Origin: Natronorubrum texcoconense | GTDB taxonomy: Archaea; Halobacteriota; Halobacteria; Halobacteriales; Natrialbaceae | NCBI RefSeq assembly: GCF_900100335.1 | Contig: NZ_FNFE01000009.1 | Coordinates: 141,176-205,175 of the forward strand | Reading direction: 5' to 3' | DNA: 64,000 nucleotides | In this document: in pieces, positions 36,336 through 47,300 of the stretch | Layout of the letters: every line of letters starts with the position of its first letter | Position numbering within the stretch: the first letter of the stretch is position 1 | Made by a program: the position numbers and the translations under genes | The notes under the pieces: model-generated | Seen by the model: the letters and a program-made list of their open reading frames with translations, nothing else | Database searches by the model: none | Told to the model about the DNA's origin: nothing

Positions 36336-37157
36336 ATGACTCGTCGCGAACTGGACGTTCCACGGGCGACTCATACGGCGCTCGACGCGTTCGCGCTGCT
36401 CTCGAAGAAGTGGCACCCGGTCGTCGTTGCCGTGCTCCATCACCACGGCTCGCTCGGATTCAACGGCCTCCTCGAGGCGATCCCGGACCTCTCGGGGAAG
36501 GTATTGACCGACACGCTCGAGGCGTTGCAGGACGCCGGGCTCGTCGACCGAACGGTCGTCAGCGAGTCGCCGCTCAGAGTCGAGTACGAACTCACCGAGG
36601 CGGGAGCGGACCTCGAGCCGATCTTCGATGATTTGGGTGCGTGGGGGGACCGACACCTCGGGGCCGCGACGCCAACGATCCTGCTCGCCGACGCCGATCG
36701 GCGAATCACCGACCTGTACGGACAGTGGTTGGCCGATCGCTACACCGTCGCTCGAGCGCACACCGCCGATGACGTCGATCGCTACCTGCGGGAGTCGATC
36801 GACGTCGTGGTCTACGACGAGGGGCTTCCGGGAGTCAGCGCAGCCGACGTCCCTCCCGCCGCTGGGGAGGGGTGCCGGACGATCCTGCTCGTCGGTGACC
36901 GACCCGAACTCGATCTGCTCGAGATCGAGTGCGACGACGTGCGACGCAAGCCGATCGTCCGCGAGACGCTGCTCGAGGCGATCGACGACCAACTGCGCCG
37001 ACGGGGCGAGTCGGCCGACGACCGCGAACGCGGCTCGCTGGTCGCCAAGCGGTCGCTTCTCGAGTCGGTGTACTCGCAGGACCGTCTCACACGGCAGGCG
37101 GCGTACCGCGACCTCGAGTCGCAACTCGAGGCGCTTTCGGACGGACTCGAGAAGTGA
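36336..37157 (+). CDS. HxlR winged-helix / receiver / HalX fusion regulator
   Basis: A 273-residue regulator with three parts. Residues 12-105 are an HxlR winged helix (LSKKWHPVVVAVLHHHGSLG and IPDLSGKVLTDTLEALQDAG). Residues 112-222 are a receiver-like domain: the strand ATPTILLADAD, Asp161 in VVVYDEGLPGVS and Lys205 in RRKPIVRE, so the phosphorylation triad is largely kept. Residues 230-273 resemble the HalX helical hairpin (SLVAKRSLLESVYSQD...LESQLEALSDGL). An HxlR DNA-binding domain fused to a receiver is unusual, since receiver-HalX proteins normally have no such domain. It probably answers to the divergent kinase hybrid. Confidence 0.85.
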   Translation: MTRRELDVPRATHTALDAFALLSKKWHPVVVAVLHHHGSLGFNGLLEAIPDLSGKVLTDTLEALQDAGLVDRTVVSESPLRVEYELTEAGADLEPIFDDLGAWGDRHLGAATPTILLADADRRITDLYGQWLADRYTVARAHTADDVDRYLRESIDVVVYDEGLPGVSAADVPPAAGEGCRTILLVGDRPELDLLEIECDDVRRKPIVRETLLEAIDDQLRRRGESADDRERGSLVAKRSLLESVYSQDRLTRQAAYRDLESQLEALSDGLEK

Positions 37158-37227
37158 CCGTCGTCGTCACGAGCTGATTCTGCCATTCGCTCGGCGAGGA
37201 GTTCGTATGGTCGATCTGCCGTCGAAC

Positions 37228-37425
37228 TATAGTAGCCACTGGAAGTCAGTGCACACCCGATCGCACGACGGCCGCGCGGTTCGGAGCGTATGCGGTTCGA
37301 AACGAACGGAGTGAGTGAGAACCGCACAAAGCGAACGGGGAGCGTAAGCGACCCGTGAGCAAACGGAGTGAGTGAGAACCGCGGATAGTGCGATCGGTGT
37401 GTAAACAGTTCCAGGTGTTACTATA
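37228..37425. mobile_element. MITE-like element with imperfect terminal inverted repeats
   Basis: A 198-base non-coding unit. The ends are inverted repeats of 39 and 38 bases, 37228-37266 and 37388-37425, matching at about 30 positions, with perfect outer TATAGTA and inner GATCGCAC blocks. Inside is a 21-base direct repeat (37305-37325 and 37362-37382) and an inverted GCGGTTC...GAACCGC. There is no transposase frame. No target-site duplication is evident. The transposase acting on such ends would have to come from elsewhere. Confidence 0.75.
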
Positions 37426-37569
37426 CTGCGTTCGCTTTTTGCGGTCAGCGGATGAGCAAGACGGGTTGGGGTGCGAGAACGGTTACTCTGCAGTAACCTT
37501 CGCGCATACGTTCGGCTCAGATAACCGTTAAGCGGCGATGCAGTGAGTCAACTGTACGAGCAATTTCCG

Positions 37570-37992
37570 ATGAAATCGACCGAAACCGAACTGGCGGCTG
37601 GCCGAACCGACACTGACCGCGTGGAGACCGAACCGATCGTCGGCGGACTCGACGAAAACGTTGCCGGGGCGCTGACGTACCTCTTTGCGCCGTTTACCGG
37701 GCTCGTACTGTACCTCCTCGAGGAAAACAACAAGTTCGTCCGGTTTCACGCCCTCCAGAGCATGATCGTTTTCGGCGGACTGTTTGCGGCCGTCGTTGCG
37801 CTGATGATCTTCCAGACGATACTCGTCCAGATATCGTTCGTCGGCTGGATATTCGCGATCGTGGTGAGTCTGGTCTCGCTGCTCCTCGCGCCGGTCATCT
37901 TCGTTCTCTGGCTCTTCCTCATCGTCAAGGCCTACAAGGGAGACCGCTACGGCCTGCCGATCGTCGGTGGCGTCGCCGAGGAGTACGTCTGA
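37570..37992 (+). CDS. DUF4870-type membrane protein
   Basis: A 140-residue protein from ATG 37570; a GTG at 37543 would add nine residues. After a polar, charged N-terminus it has GLDENVAGALTYLFAPFTGL, a hydrophobic helix, LEENNKFVRFHALQSMIVFG, two more helices and a KAYKGDRYGLPIVGGVAE tail. This order is typical of the DUF4870/Tic20-like family (F-x-R-F-H-A-x-Q-S). The family is widespread and of unknown function. It lies right of the MITE-like element and left of the large surface gene. Confidence 0.8.
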   Translation: MKSTETELAAGRTDTDRVETEPIVGGLDENVAGALTYLFAPFTGLVLYLLEENNKFVRFHALQSMIVFGGLFAAVVALMIFQTILVQISFVGWIFAIVVSLVSLLLAPVIFVLWLFLIVKAYKGDRYGLPIVGGVAEEYV

Positions 37993-38316
37993 ATAACTGC
38001 CGAGATCGCCACTTTCAATCGTCGGATGCTTCTTTGAATGCTGGGAGTCGCGACCGGTTCGGTGAGCGTGGTATCACATCGCCGAGCGAGTAAATCTACG
38101 CCACAACCGGACGGACCGACTCGAGGCACTTGTGGACGGGCTCGATGAGTGACTGTCGCCGTCGGTTAGTGGGCGGATCGCTGGACGGATCGACGACCGT
38201 TGATCGCTGTAGTGGTGCCCGTATCCGTTCTGTATCGCGGCAATTACCTGACGGTAACCTATGCTACAACCCTCGGGTATGCGCGAGTATTTGGGGAGTC
38301 AGTGGCCATAACGTTC
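37993..38316. other. upstream region of the giant surface gene
   Basis: About 320 bases without a supported gene. The frame of the surface protein is open back to 38200, but the signal peptide starts at ATG 38317. No TATA box could be assigned with confidence. Confidence 0.4.
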
Positions 38317-41300
38317 ATGAAGTCCGAACATTCGAAACCGAATGTATCCGTTCGGTTCCTCGCAGTTTTCTTTTCGGTGTTACTAATCACGTCGGTCGTC
38401 GCTCCGGTTGCAGCGGTGGGTAGCTCCGACGTGGCGTCGGCGGATTCGACGAACGATGCGGAATTTGCCTCGGTGAGTGGCGACTCGATACAGCAAGCGT
38501 TGACGACCGACGATGGGTTGGGATCCTCAGACGGGGACGAAGAACCGGTTGACGACTCGAGTGACTCCACAGCGGGGCCGACGATATCCGCCACCGATGC
38601 GTCGTGTGACTTGATCGTCGAATCCGGAGGGTCTATTCAGTCGGCGATCTCCGACGCAAACTCGGGCGACACGATCTGTGTCGACGGTGGAACATACGAG
38701 GAAGCCGTCACGATTACCAGTGGGATTTCGCTCGTCGCTGCAGACCCGGATAACCCACCGATTCTCGATGGCTCGGATGGACTCAGTACCGGGATTACGA
38801 TCGAGGATCAGCAGGACGTTCTCGTTCGTGGCATCGTCATCCAGAACTACGATGACGATGGGATCCGTATTCACGAAGCCGCTTCAGTGACGGTCGAACA
38901 ATCTGAGATTATTGACTCGGGCGATACCGGTATCTACGCGTCCAATTCGACAGATGTGACGATCGAGAACCTGAACGTCGACGGGTGGGAGACGGGAATC
39001 GAACTGGGCGAGGACGCTTCCGACGTGACGATCAGAGACTCCGAGTTCTCCGGGTTCGAAACCGGCGTATCGATCGAGGAAGGAGGGAGTTTCGGAGACA
39101 TCGAGATCAGCGGAAACGAGTTCTCCGACGGTACCGCGGGCGCGAGCGCGATCTGGATCGACATCTCGCCCGACGAATCCGTCGACTTCGGGGCACTCGA
39201 AGTTTCGGACAACGCGATCGCAGTCGAGGAGTGGGGCCTCCTGATCAGTGGCTCCGGCGTCGGGTACGAGTCGGTCACGATCTCTGATAACGAGATCGCC
39301 GGGGGCGATGGCGTTTCCTGGTACGGCAGGTACACTGTGGAAGGGACGGTAACAGTCGCCGACAACGAGGTGTCGGACTCTGAGCACGGTATCGAAGTCT
39401 ACACGTTCGACTCGACGTTCGGGACGGTTAATTTCGACGAAAATACCGTAATGGCGAGCGGAGCTTCGTCTGGGTCGTCTGGAATTTTCTTCGGAGCTTA
39501 CCCAGACGACAGTACCACGACCGTTGAACAGCTCTCGATGAGAGACAACGTCGTCGACTATGACGAATACGGTCTCAGCGTCAACTTGTGGGATACCGAA
39601 ACTGGCGACATCGATATCTCCAGAAACGTCGTTGACGCCCGGGGCCCTGGCGTGTTGCTCGGTCTCTACTCTATCCCGGAGAGCGCAGATACGATCTCGA
39701 TCACCGACAACGCAATCACTGTCGAGGGCACTGCCCTCGAAATATCTACCTCCGAGATGGATGAACCCGGCGAGTTCGACGTATCCTCGAACCAGCTTAC
39801 TGACAGCGAGTACGGAATCTTCATCAGCGAGAACACGCCGGTCGAGACGCTCACCGTCGGTCACAACGACATCACCGGAAACAGCGAGTTCGGTCTCTCG
39901 TACGACGGCGATGGCACCGTCGACGCAGTCGACAACTGGTGGGGAGCTGAAAACGGTCCCAGCGGCGACGTAGAAGACCCGGAGACGGGTGAGACGGCCG
40001 ACGGTGATGGCGACGCCGTCAGCGAGACCGTCCTGTTCGATCCGTGGCTCGAGTCGCCGCAGTTCGAACCCGAACCGGACGAGGCGTTCTTCGAAATTCT
40101 CGAGGTGACGACGAACTCGCCCGTCGAGGCCGGCGAGACGCTCGAGGTCGACGTGACGGTGCTCAACGCCGGCGAGGAGTCGGCCACACAGACGATCGAA
40201 CTCGAGGACACCGACGGCACTGTCGTCGATTCCGCCGAGCGGTCGATCGACGGCGGCAAGATGGACCAACTCACGCTCGATTGGGAGACGAGCGAGGACG
40301 ACGGCGGACAGGGCGAACTCACGGTTCGAACCGACGACGACTCGACGAGCGAAGGGGTCACCGTTCTCTCCGACGACCCCATCGACGTCGATGCCTGTAC
40401 AGTCATCGACACGCCGGGCGCGTACGTGCTCACCGACGATCTGGTGGGCAGCGAAACCTGTCTCGAGATCGTCGCAGACGACGTCGTGCTCAACGGCATG
40501 GGGCACACAGTCGACGGTGTCGACGTCGACGAGGATGCCACCCAGTACGGTCTCGTCGTCGAGGAAGCGGACAACGTCGTCGTGCGGGACCTGACGGTCA
40601 GTAACTGGGACGTCGGTCTGCTTTTCAACGACGCAAACGACGGCGAACTCTCTACTGTCGTCACCGAGTACAACAACGCGGGGTTCAACCTCAATTCTGC
40701 CAACGACAACGAAATTTCAGAGCTGACGACCCGCCACAACGCAAACCGCGGGCTTCACGTCGGGTGGGGATCCGGACATAGCCACGGAAACACGTTCACT
40801 GACGTTCACGCCTACGGAAACGAGGATCAACAGAGTGCACTTTTCCCTGGTACCGTCTACGTTGGGTTAGGGATGAACAACGAGTTCATCGGGCTCAACG
40901 TTTCCGAAAATCAGGCCGGCCTGACGACGATCGCGTCGGGGAACAGCTTCACCGACGTCATCGCCGACGACAACTCGAGATACGGACTGAACCTCGAGAG
41001 CAACTTCGGGAACGACTTCGAGAACGTGAGCGTATCCGGCAACGGCTTGCACGGTATCCGAATCAGCCAGAGTGACTCGAACACGTTACACAACGTCACC
41101 GCGAGTGGGAACGACGGGACCGCAGTCTACCTCGTTGGCGACTTACGCGGCGGTTCGGCCGTCCGGGGGACCGTCATCGAGTCGCTAACCGCAACGGACA
41201 ACGCTGGCAGTGGGTTGCAACTAAGTAATGCAGACGACAACGAGTTTGTCGACCTGACGTTCGACAACAACACCGACAGCTCGTTGAACCTCGCCAGCCG

Positions 41301-44300
41301 CTCGGACGGAAACAGCTTCGGCGACGTCACCGTCGCCAACAGCTCTTGGCACGGTGTCGCCATCAGCTCCGACAGCCACGACAACGAGGCGACGAACCTG
41401 ACGGTCACGAACAGCACGCAGGCGGCCGTTGCCTTCATCGGTGACGCGACGGGGAACACGGTGTCGAATGCAACCGTCACGGATAGCGGCTACGGCGTCC
41501 AGTCGTTCGACGGCGCGACCGAGAACATCGTCTCCAAGCTCGATTTAGACGGCGTGACGCTCTCGTTCGAGGGGAAGAACGTCCAGCTCCGTTCGGCATC
41601 CGAGCCGACAGAATTGCCGAACGAGGCGGCTCCGATCGGTGCGTACTTGGACATCTCGGCAGGCGGTCAGGACCCACTCGTCGAAACGCTCCAAATCCAC
41701 TACGACGACGTCGGCGACGTCGACGAGTCCTCACTCGAGCTGTGGCGGCTGAACGAGATGTGGAGCTCACCAGCGGACGAATCCTACGAGTCGGGCGTAA
41801 ACACGGATGACGGCTACGTGTACGCCGAAAGCATCACCGAGTTCTCAACATTTGGAGTCTTTGGCGTGGAAGATGCTGATTCGTCTCCATCCCCTGGCCC
41901 GTCCCCCTCGCCAGACCCCGCCTCCTTTGACGTAACGATCCAAAACACGTCGACATCGGTGATCGCCGGTGATGAACTCGAGGTCACGGCTCTGATCGAG
42001 AACACCGGCGAAGAAGACGACGAACAGACCATCGAGCTGGTCGCCGACGACGAGGTAGTCGATTCGGCCACGGTCTCACTGGACGCTGGCGACGAAGAGA
42101 CGGTGATTTTCAGCTGGACGACGAATCAGAGCCACGCGGGCGAATCGATCACGCTCGAGGTTCGAAGCGACGACGACGAGAATACTGTGACGGTTTCCAT
42201 CGAGGATGGCGACCCGGACGAAAGCGATATTGTTGTCTACGGTGCGGATGTCGACACGGAGTCGGCGCTAGTCGACGAAACGATCACCGTTTCGGGTGAT
42301 CTCTACAACTCTGGCGACATCGAGGGAACCGAGACGGTGGCACTCGAGGTTGACGGCGAGGTCGTCGGCGAGTCGACGGTCACCGTTGCGCCGGGTATCG
42401 ATCGCGGCGGTGTCGAACTGAGTTGGACGCCGACGCTTGAGGATCTCCCGGATGACGAAGAGAGCACGGACGTGACGCTCACGCTCGACGGCTTCTTCGT
42501 CGGGACGGTGACGGTCGATCACGACTATTCGGACATTCAGGTTGTCGCGGCCTCGACGTCCGACGTCGAACTCGTTGAGGGTGAGGAAACCCACGTCGTC
42601 GGGAGCATCTATCAGGCTGGTACCGCCGAGGGTACCGAGGAGATCGAACTCACGGCGACCAACCAGGAGACCGACGAAACTGATGTAATCGGGAGCCAGG
42701 AAGCGACCCTCTCGCCGGGGTTCTACCACCTCGGGGCGATCAACATCAGCTACGTCCCCGACGAAGCGGGCACCTACGACCTCGAGCTCGGCGACCGTCC
42801 CGCCGGGACGGTCGAAGTCGAACCGGCCGAATCGGACATCCAGGTGATCGCGGCAGCGATCTCCGAGGCCGAAATCGTTGCGGGCGAGGAACTGCACGTA
42901 ATCGGGAGCCTCTACCAGGCCGGCAACGTCGAAGGGTCACAGAACATCTCGCTGACAGCGGTCCACAACGAAACCGGCGAAACGACGACTCTTACCACCA
43001 TCGAGGAGTCAGTCGCGCCGAACGTCTACTGGCTCGGCGCGATCAACGAGACGTTCACGCTCGAGGAGGCCGGGACCTACGAGATCTATCTCGACGATCA
43101 GAACGCTGGCACGCTCGAGGTCGAGCCGGCGTACTCGGACATTCAGGTGATCGCCGCGTCGGCCTCGGCGACCGAGGTCGTCGAGGGCGAGGAACTACAC
43201 GTCATCGGGAGCGTCTACCAGAGCGGCACCATCGCGGACGAAGAGGAGGTCGAACTGACCGCGACGCACCTCGAGTCGAACGAGACGACGACCATCGCCA
43301 CGCAAACCACCCCTGAACTCTGGCCGAACGTCTACTACCTCGGCGCGCTGAACATCTCGTTCTCGTTCGACGACGCGGGGACGTACGAACTCGAATTGGG
43401 CGACCGTCCCGCCGGGACGGTCGAAGTCGAACCTGCCGAGTCGGACATCCAGGTGATCGCGGCGTCGATTTCCGAGGCCGAAATCGTTGCGGGCGAGGAA
43501 CTGCACGTAATCGGGAGCCTCTACCAGGCCGGCAACGTGGCCGGACCACAGGACATCTCGCTGACCGCGGTCAACCAGGTGTCGGGAGAGACGACGAACC
43601 TCTCTACGGTCGAACGCACGGTCTACCCGAACGTCTACCATCTCGGCTCGATCAACGAGACGTTCACGCTCGAGGAGGGCGGCACCTACGATATCTACCT
43701 CGACGACCGCAACGCGGGGACGCTCGAGGTCGAGCCGGCGTACTCGGACATCCAGGTGATCGCCGCATCGGCCTCGGCGACCGAAGTCATCGAGGACGAA
43801 GAGCTGTACGTAATCGGCAGCCTCTACCAGAGCGGGACCATCGCGGGCGAGGAGGAGATCGAGCTGACCGCGACGAACATCGATACTGGCGAGACGACGA
43901 CTATTGCCACGCAGGACACCCCTGAAATCTGGCCGAACGTCTACTACCTGGGCGCCATCAATATCTCGTTCTCGTTTGACGACGCGGGGACGTACGAACT
44001 CGAGCTCGGCGACCGTCCCGCCGGGACCGTCGAGGTTGAACCTGCGGTCTCCGACATTCAGGTGATCGCGGCCTCGCCGGACGGATACAACCTCACCGTC
44101 GGTGAGGACGTCAACGTCATCGGGAGCGTCTACCAGGCCGGGAACATCGTGGGCGAGGAGGAGATCGAGCTCACCGCAACCCACAACGAGACGGGTGAGT
44201 CGGTGACTGTCGGCACACAGACCGTGACGGTCTCACCGAACGTCTACCATCTGGGCGCGCTCAACATCACGTTCGCACCCGACCAGGCAGGGACCTACGA

Positions 44301-47300
44301 CCTCGAACTCGGCGAACGGGATGCCGGGTCCGTCTCCGTCGAGGAGTCGCTGTCAGACATTCAGGTCGTCGGGGCCTCGGTCGAGGACGTCGAACTGGTC
44401 GAGGGGGAACACACCCACGTGATCGGCAGCGTCTACCAGGCCGGTGAGGAGGGTGGCACCGAGACGATCGAACTGACGGCGACGCACAACGAGACGGGCG
44501 AGACCGAGGTCGTCGGCAGCCAGGACGTCACGCTCGACCCCGGTTTCTACCACCTCGGCGCGATCAACATCACGTTCGAACCCGACGAACCCGGAACGTA
44601 CGACCTCCAGCTCGGCGAGCAAAATGCGGGCTGGGTCGAAGTGGAGCCGGCCGAATCGGACATTCAAGTGATCGCGGCGTCGATCTCCGAGGCCGAAATC
44701 GTCGCGGGCGAGGAGCTGTACGTGATCGGCAGCCTCTACCAGGCCGGCACCATCGACGGCCCACAGGAGATCGAACTCAACGCGACCCATACTGGCACCG
44801 GTGAGACGACGACCCTCTCGACCGTCGAACACTCGGTGGCGCCGAACGTCTACCACCTGGGCGCGCTCAACGAGACGTTCACGCTCGAGGAGGCCGGGAC
44901 CTACGAGATCGAGCTTGGCGACCGGAATGCGGGCACGCTCGAGGTCGAGCCAGCCTACTCGGACGTCCAGGTGATCGCCGCCTCGGCCTCGGCGACCGAA
45001 GTCATCGAGGGCGAGGAGCTGTACGTGATCGGGAGCGTCTACCAGAGCGGAACCATCGCGGGCGAGGAGGAGATCGAGTTGACCGCGACGCACGTCGAGT
45101 CGAACGAGACGACGACCATCGCCACGCAAAACACCCCCACGCTCTGGCCGAACGTCTACTACCTCGGTGCGCTCAACATCTCGTTCACGCCCGACCAGGC
45201 GGGGACGTACGAACTCGAGCTGGGCGATCGCCCCGCGGGGACTGTCGAGGTCGAGCCGGCCGAATCGGATATCCAGGTGATCGCGGCGTCGATCTCCGAG
45301 GCCGAAATCGTCGCGGGCGAGGAGCTGTACGTGGTCGGCAGTATCTACCAGGCCGGAAACGTTGCCGGAACACAGGAGATTTCGCTGACGGCGGTCCACA
45401 ATGAAACCGGCGAGACGACGAATCTCTCGACGGTCGAACGGTCGGCCCATCCGAACGTCTACTACCTCGGCAGCATCAACGAGACGTTCACGCTCACCGA
45501 ACCCGGCACCTACGAGATCTACCTGGGCGACCGCAACTCGGGGACGCTCGAGGTCCTTCCGGCTGAGTCGGATATCCAGGTGATCGCCGCGTCGGCCTCC
45601 GAGACCGAGATTCCCCTCGGTGGCGACGCGTACGTGATCGGGAGCGTCTACCAGGCCGGCACCATCGCGGGCGAGGAGGAGATCGAGCTGACTGCGACCC
45701 ACCTCGAGTCGAACCAGACGACGACCATCGGCACGCAAAACACCCCTGAGATCTGGCCGAACGTCTACTACCTCGGGGCGATCAACATCACGTTCGAGCC
45801 CGACCAGCTGGGGACGTACGACCTCACGCTCGGTGACCGACCCGCCGGGTCGATCGACGTCTTCGAACCGACCGTCGAGCCCTCGATCACCGACGTTGCG
45901 GGTCACTCGAGCGGCTACGATCTCGAGATGGAGACGGATGCGGTCTACGCGAGCGAGGATACCACCGTTACGATCGACGTCGAATCCGATCTCGACCTCG
46001 ATGAGGTGACGCTGCTGGTCTCCTCGCTGCAAACGACCTACTCGATCGCCGTAGACGCGGTCCACCACGACGGTGACACCTGGCACGCTGCGGTCCCCGT
46101 CGATTCGATACCCGACGACGGCGCGTACGCCCTCTCCGTGATCGCCGTCGACGAGCACGGACACGACGGGTTCGCCGCCGACGCCGACCCCCTCGTGATC
46201 GATCGCGAGGAGCCGGGGATGTCCGTCACGCTCGAGGACGTCGACAGCGACGACGCGACGGTCGTCGTCGAGAGCGACGAACCGCTCGCGGAAACGCCCG
46301 ATATCACTGCTGAACTGATCGAATCCGACGGCTCGACGTCGGAGGCGAGCGTGACGATCGACGGCGACGACGGCACCGGGACGCAGTTCACGGGAACGCT
46401 CGAGTTCGACGAGTCGGGCAACTACACCGTCACCGTGGCCGGAACCGACCGTGCTGGTAACGTGGGCGAAAATACCGCGTCCGTCGTCGTCAACACCGGA
46501 TTCACACTCGGAGACGGCGAGATCGTGATCGACGAGACGGGAACCACGGTCGCGTTCGACCTGGTCGACGACGCCGAGGACGCGATCAAGACCGAGGAGC
46601 TGTTCCTCGCGCTCTCGGAGAACTCGCTCAATACGAACCTCGACGGTGGCGAGCTCGGTGTTGGCTTCCTGACCGCCGAACTGGACAGCTTTATCGACTA
46701 CCAGTTCGATCAGGGGGCGATCGAAAGTGCCACGATCGAGTTGGCGATCGACGAGGACGAACTCGCCGACGGTGTCGACGCCGAGGACGCGGTTCTCCAC
46801 CACTACGACGAACCCGCGGGCGAGTGGAACGCCGTCGACTCGAGCGTCACGGCGATCGACGGCGATCCGTTCGTGACCGCCGAGGTCCCCGGCTTCTCGA
46901 CGTACGGTGCGTTGATCGTCGACGAGGAGCCGCCGGAACTCGTCTCGGTCTCCCCCGACTCTGGAGAGACGCTGGACGCTGACACCACTGAGACGACGGT
47001 TGCCTTCGAGTACGAAGACGCCCTCTCCGGCGTCGACGTCAGCACGGTCGGTCTCACGGTCGACGGCACGGACGTTACCGGTGACGAGCACACGAGCATT
47101 ACGTCGACGTCCGCAGCGCACACCCTCGAGGTCGAGGCGGGAACCTCGTACGAGGCGACGGTCTCCCTCTCCGACGCGGCTGGAAACGACGTCACGTACG
47201 ACGTGACCTTCGACGTCGCCTCGAGTGATGCCGGCGAGCCCGACGAATCAGATGACGAACCCGAAGACGAATCCGGCGACGGAATCCCCGGATTCGGACT

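Noticed and set aside
42529..45870. Regular repeats as a possible CRISPR array
   Set aside because: Units of 303-306 bases keep the reading frame and encode a coherent domain; there are no short repeats with unique spacers.
44353..47121. 922-residue minus-strand open frame within the surface gene
   Set aside because: Its repeats merely mirror the tandem units on the coding strand, and it has no signal or domains.
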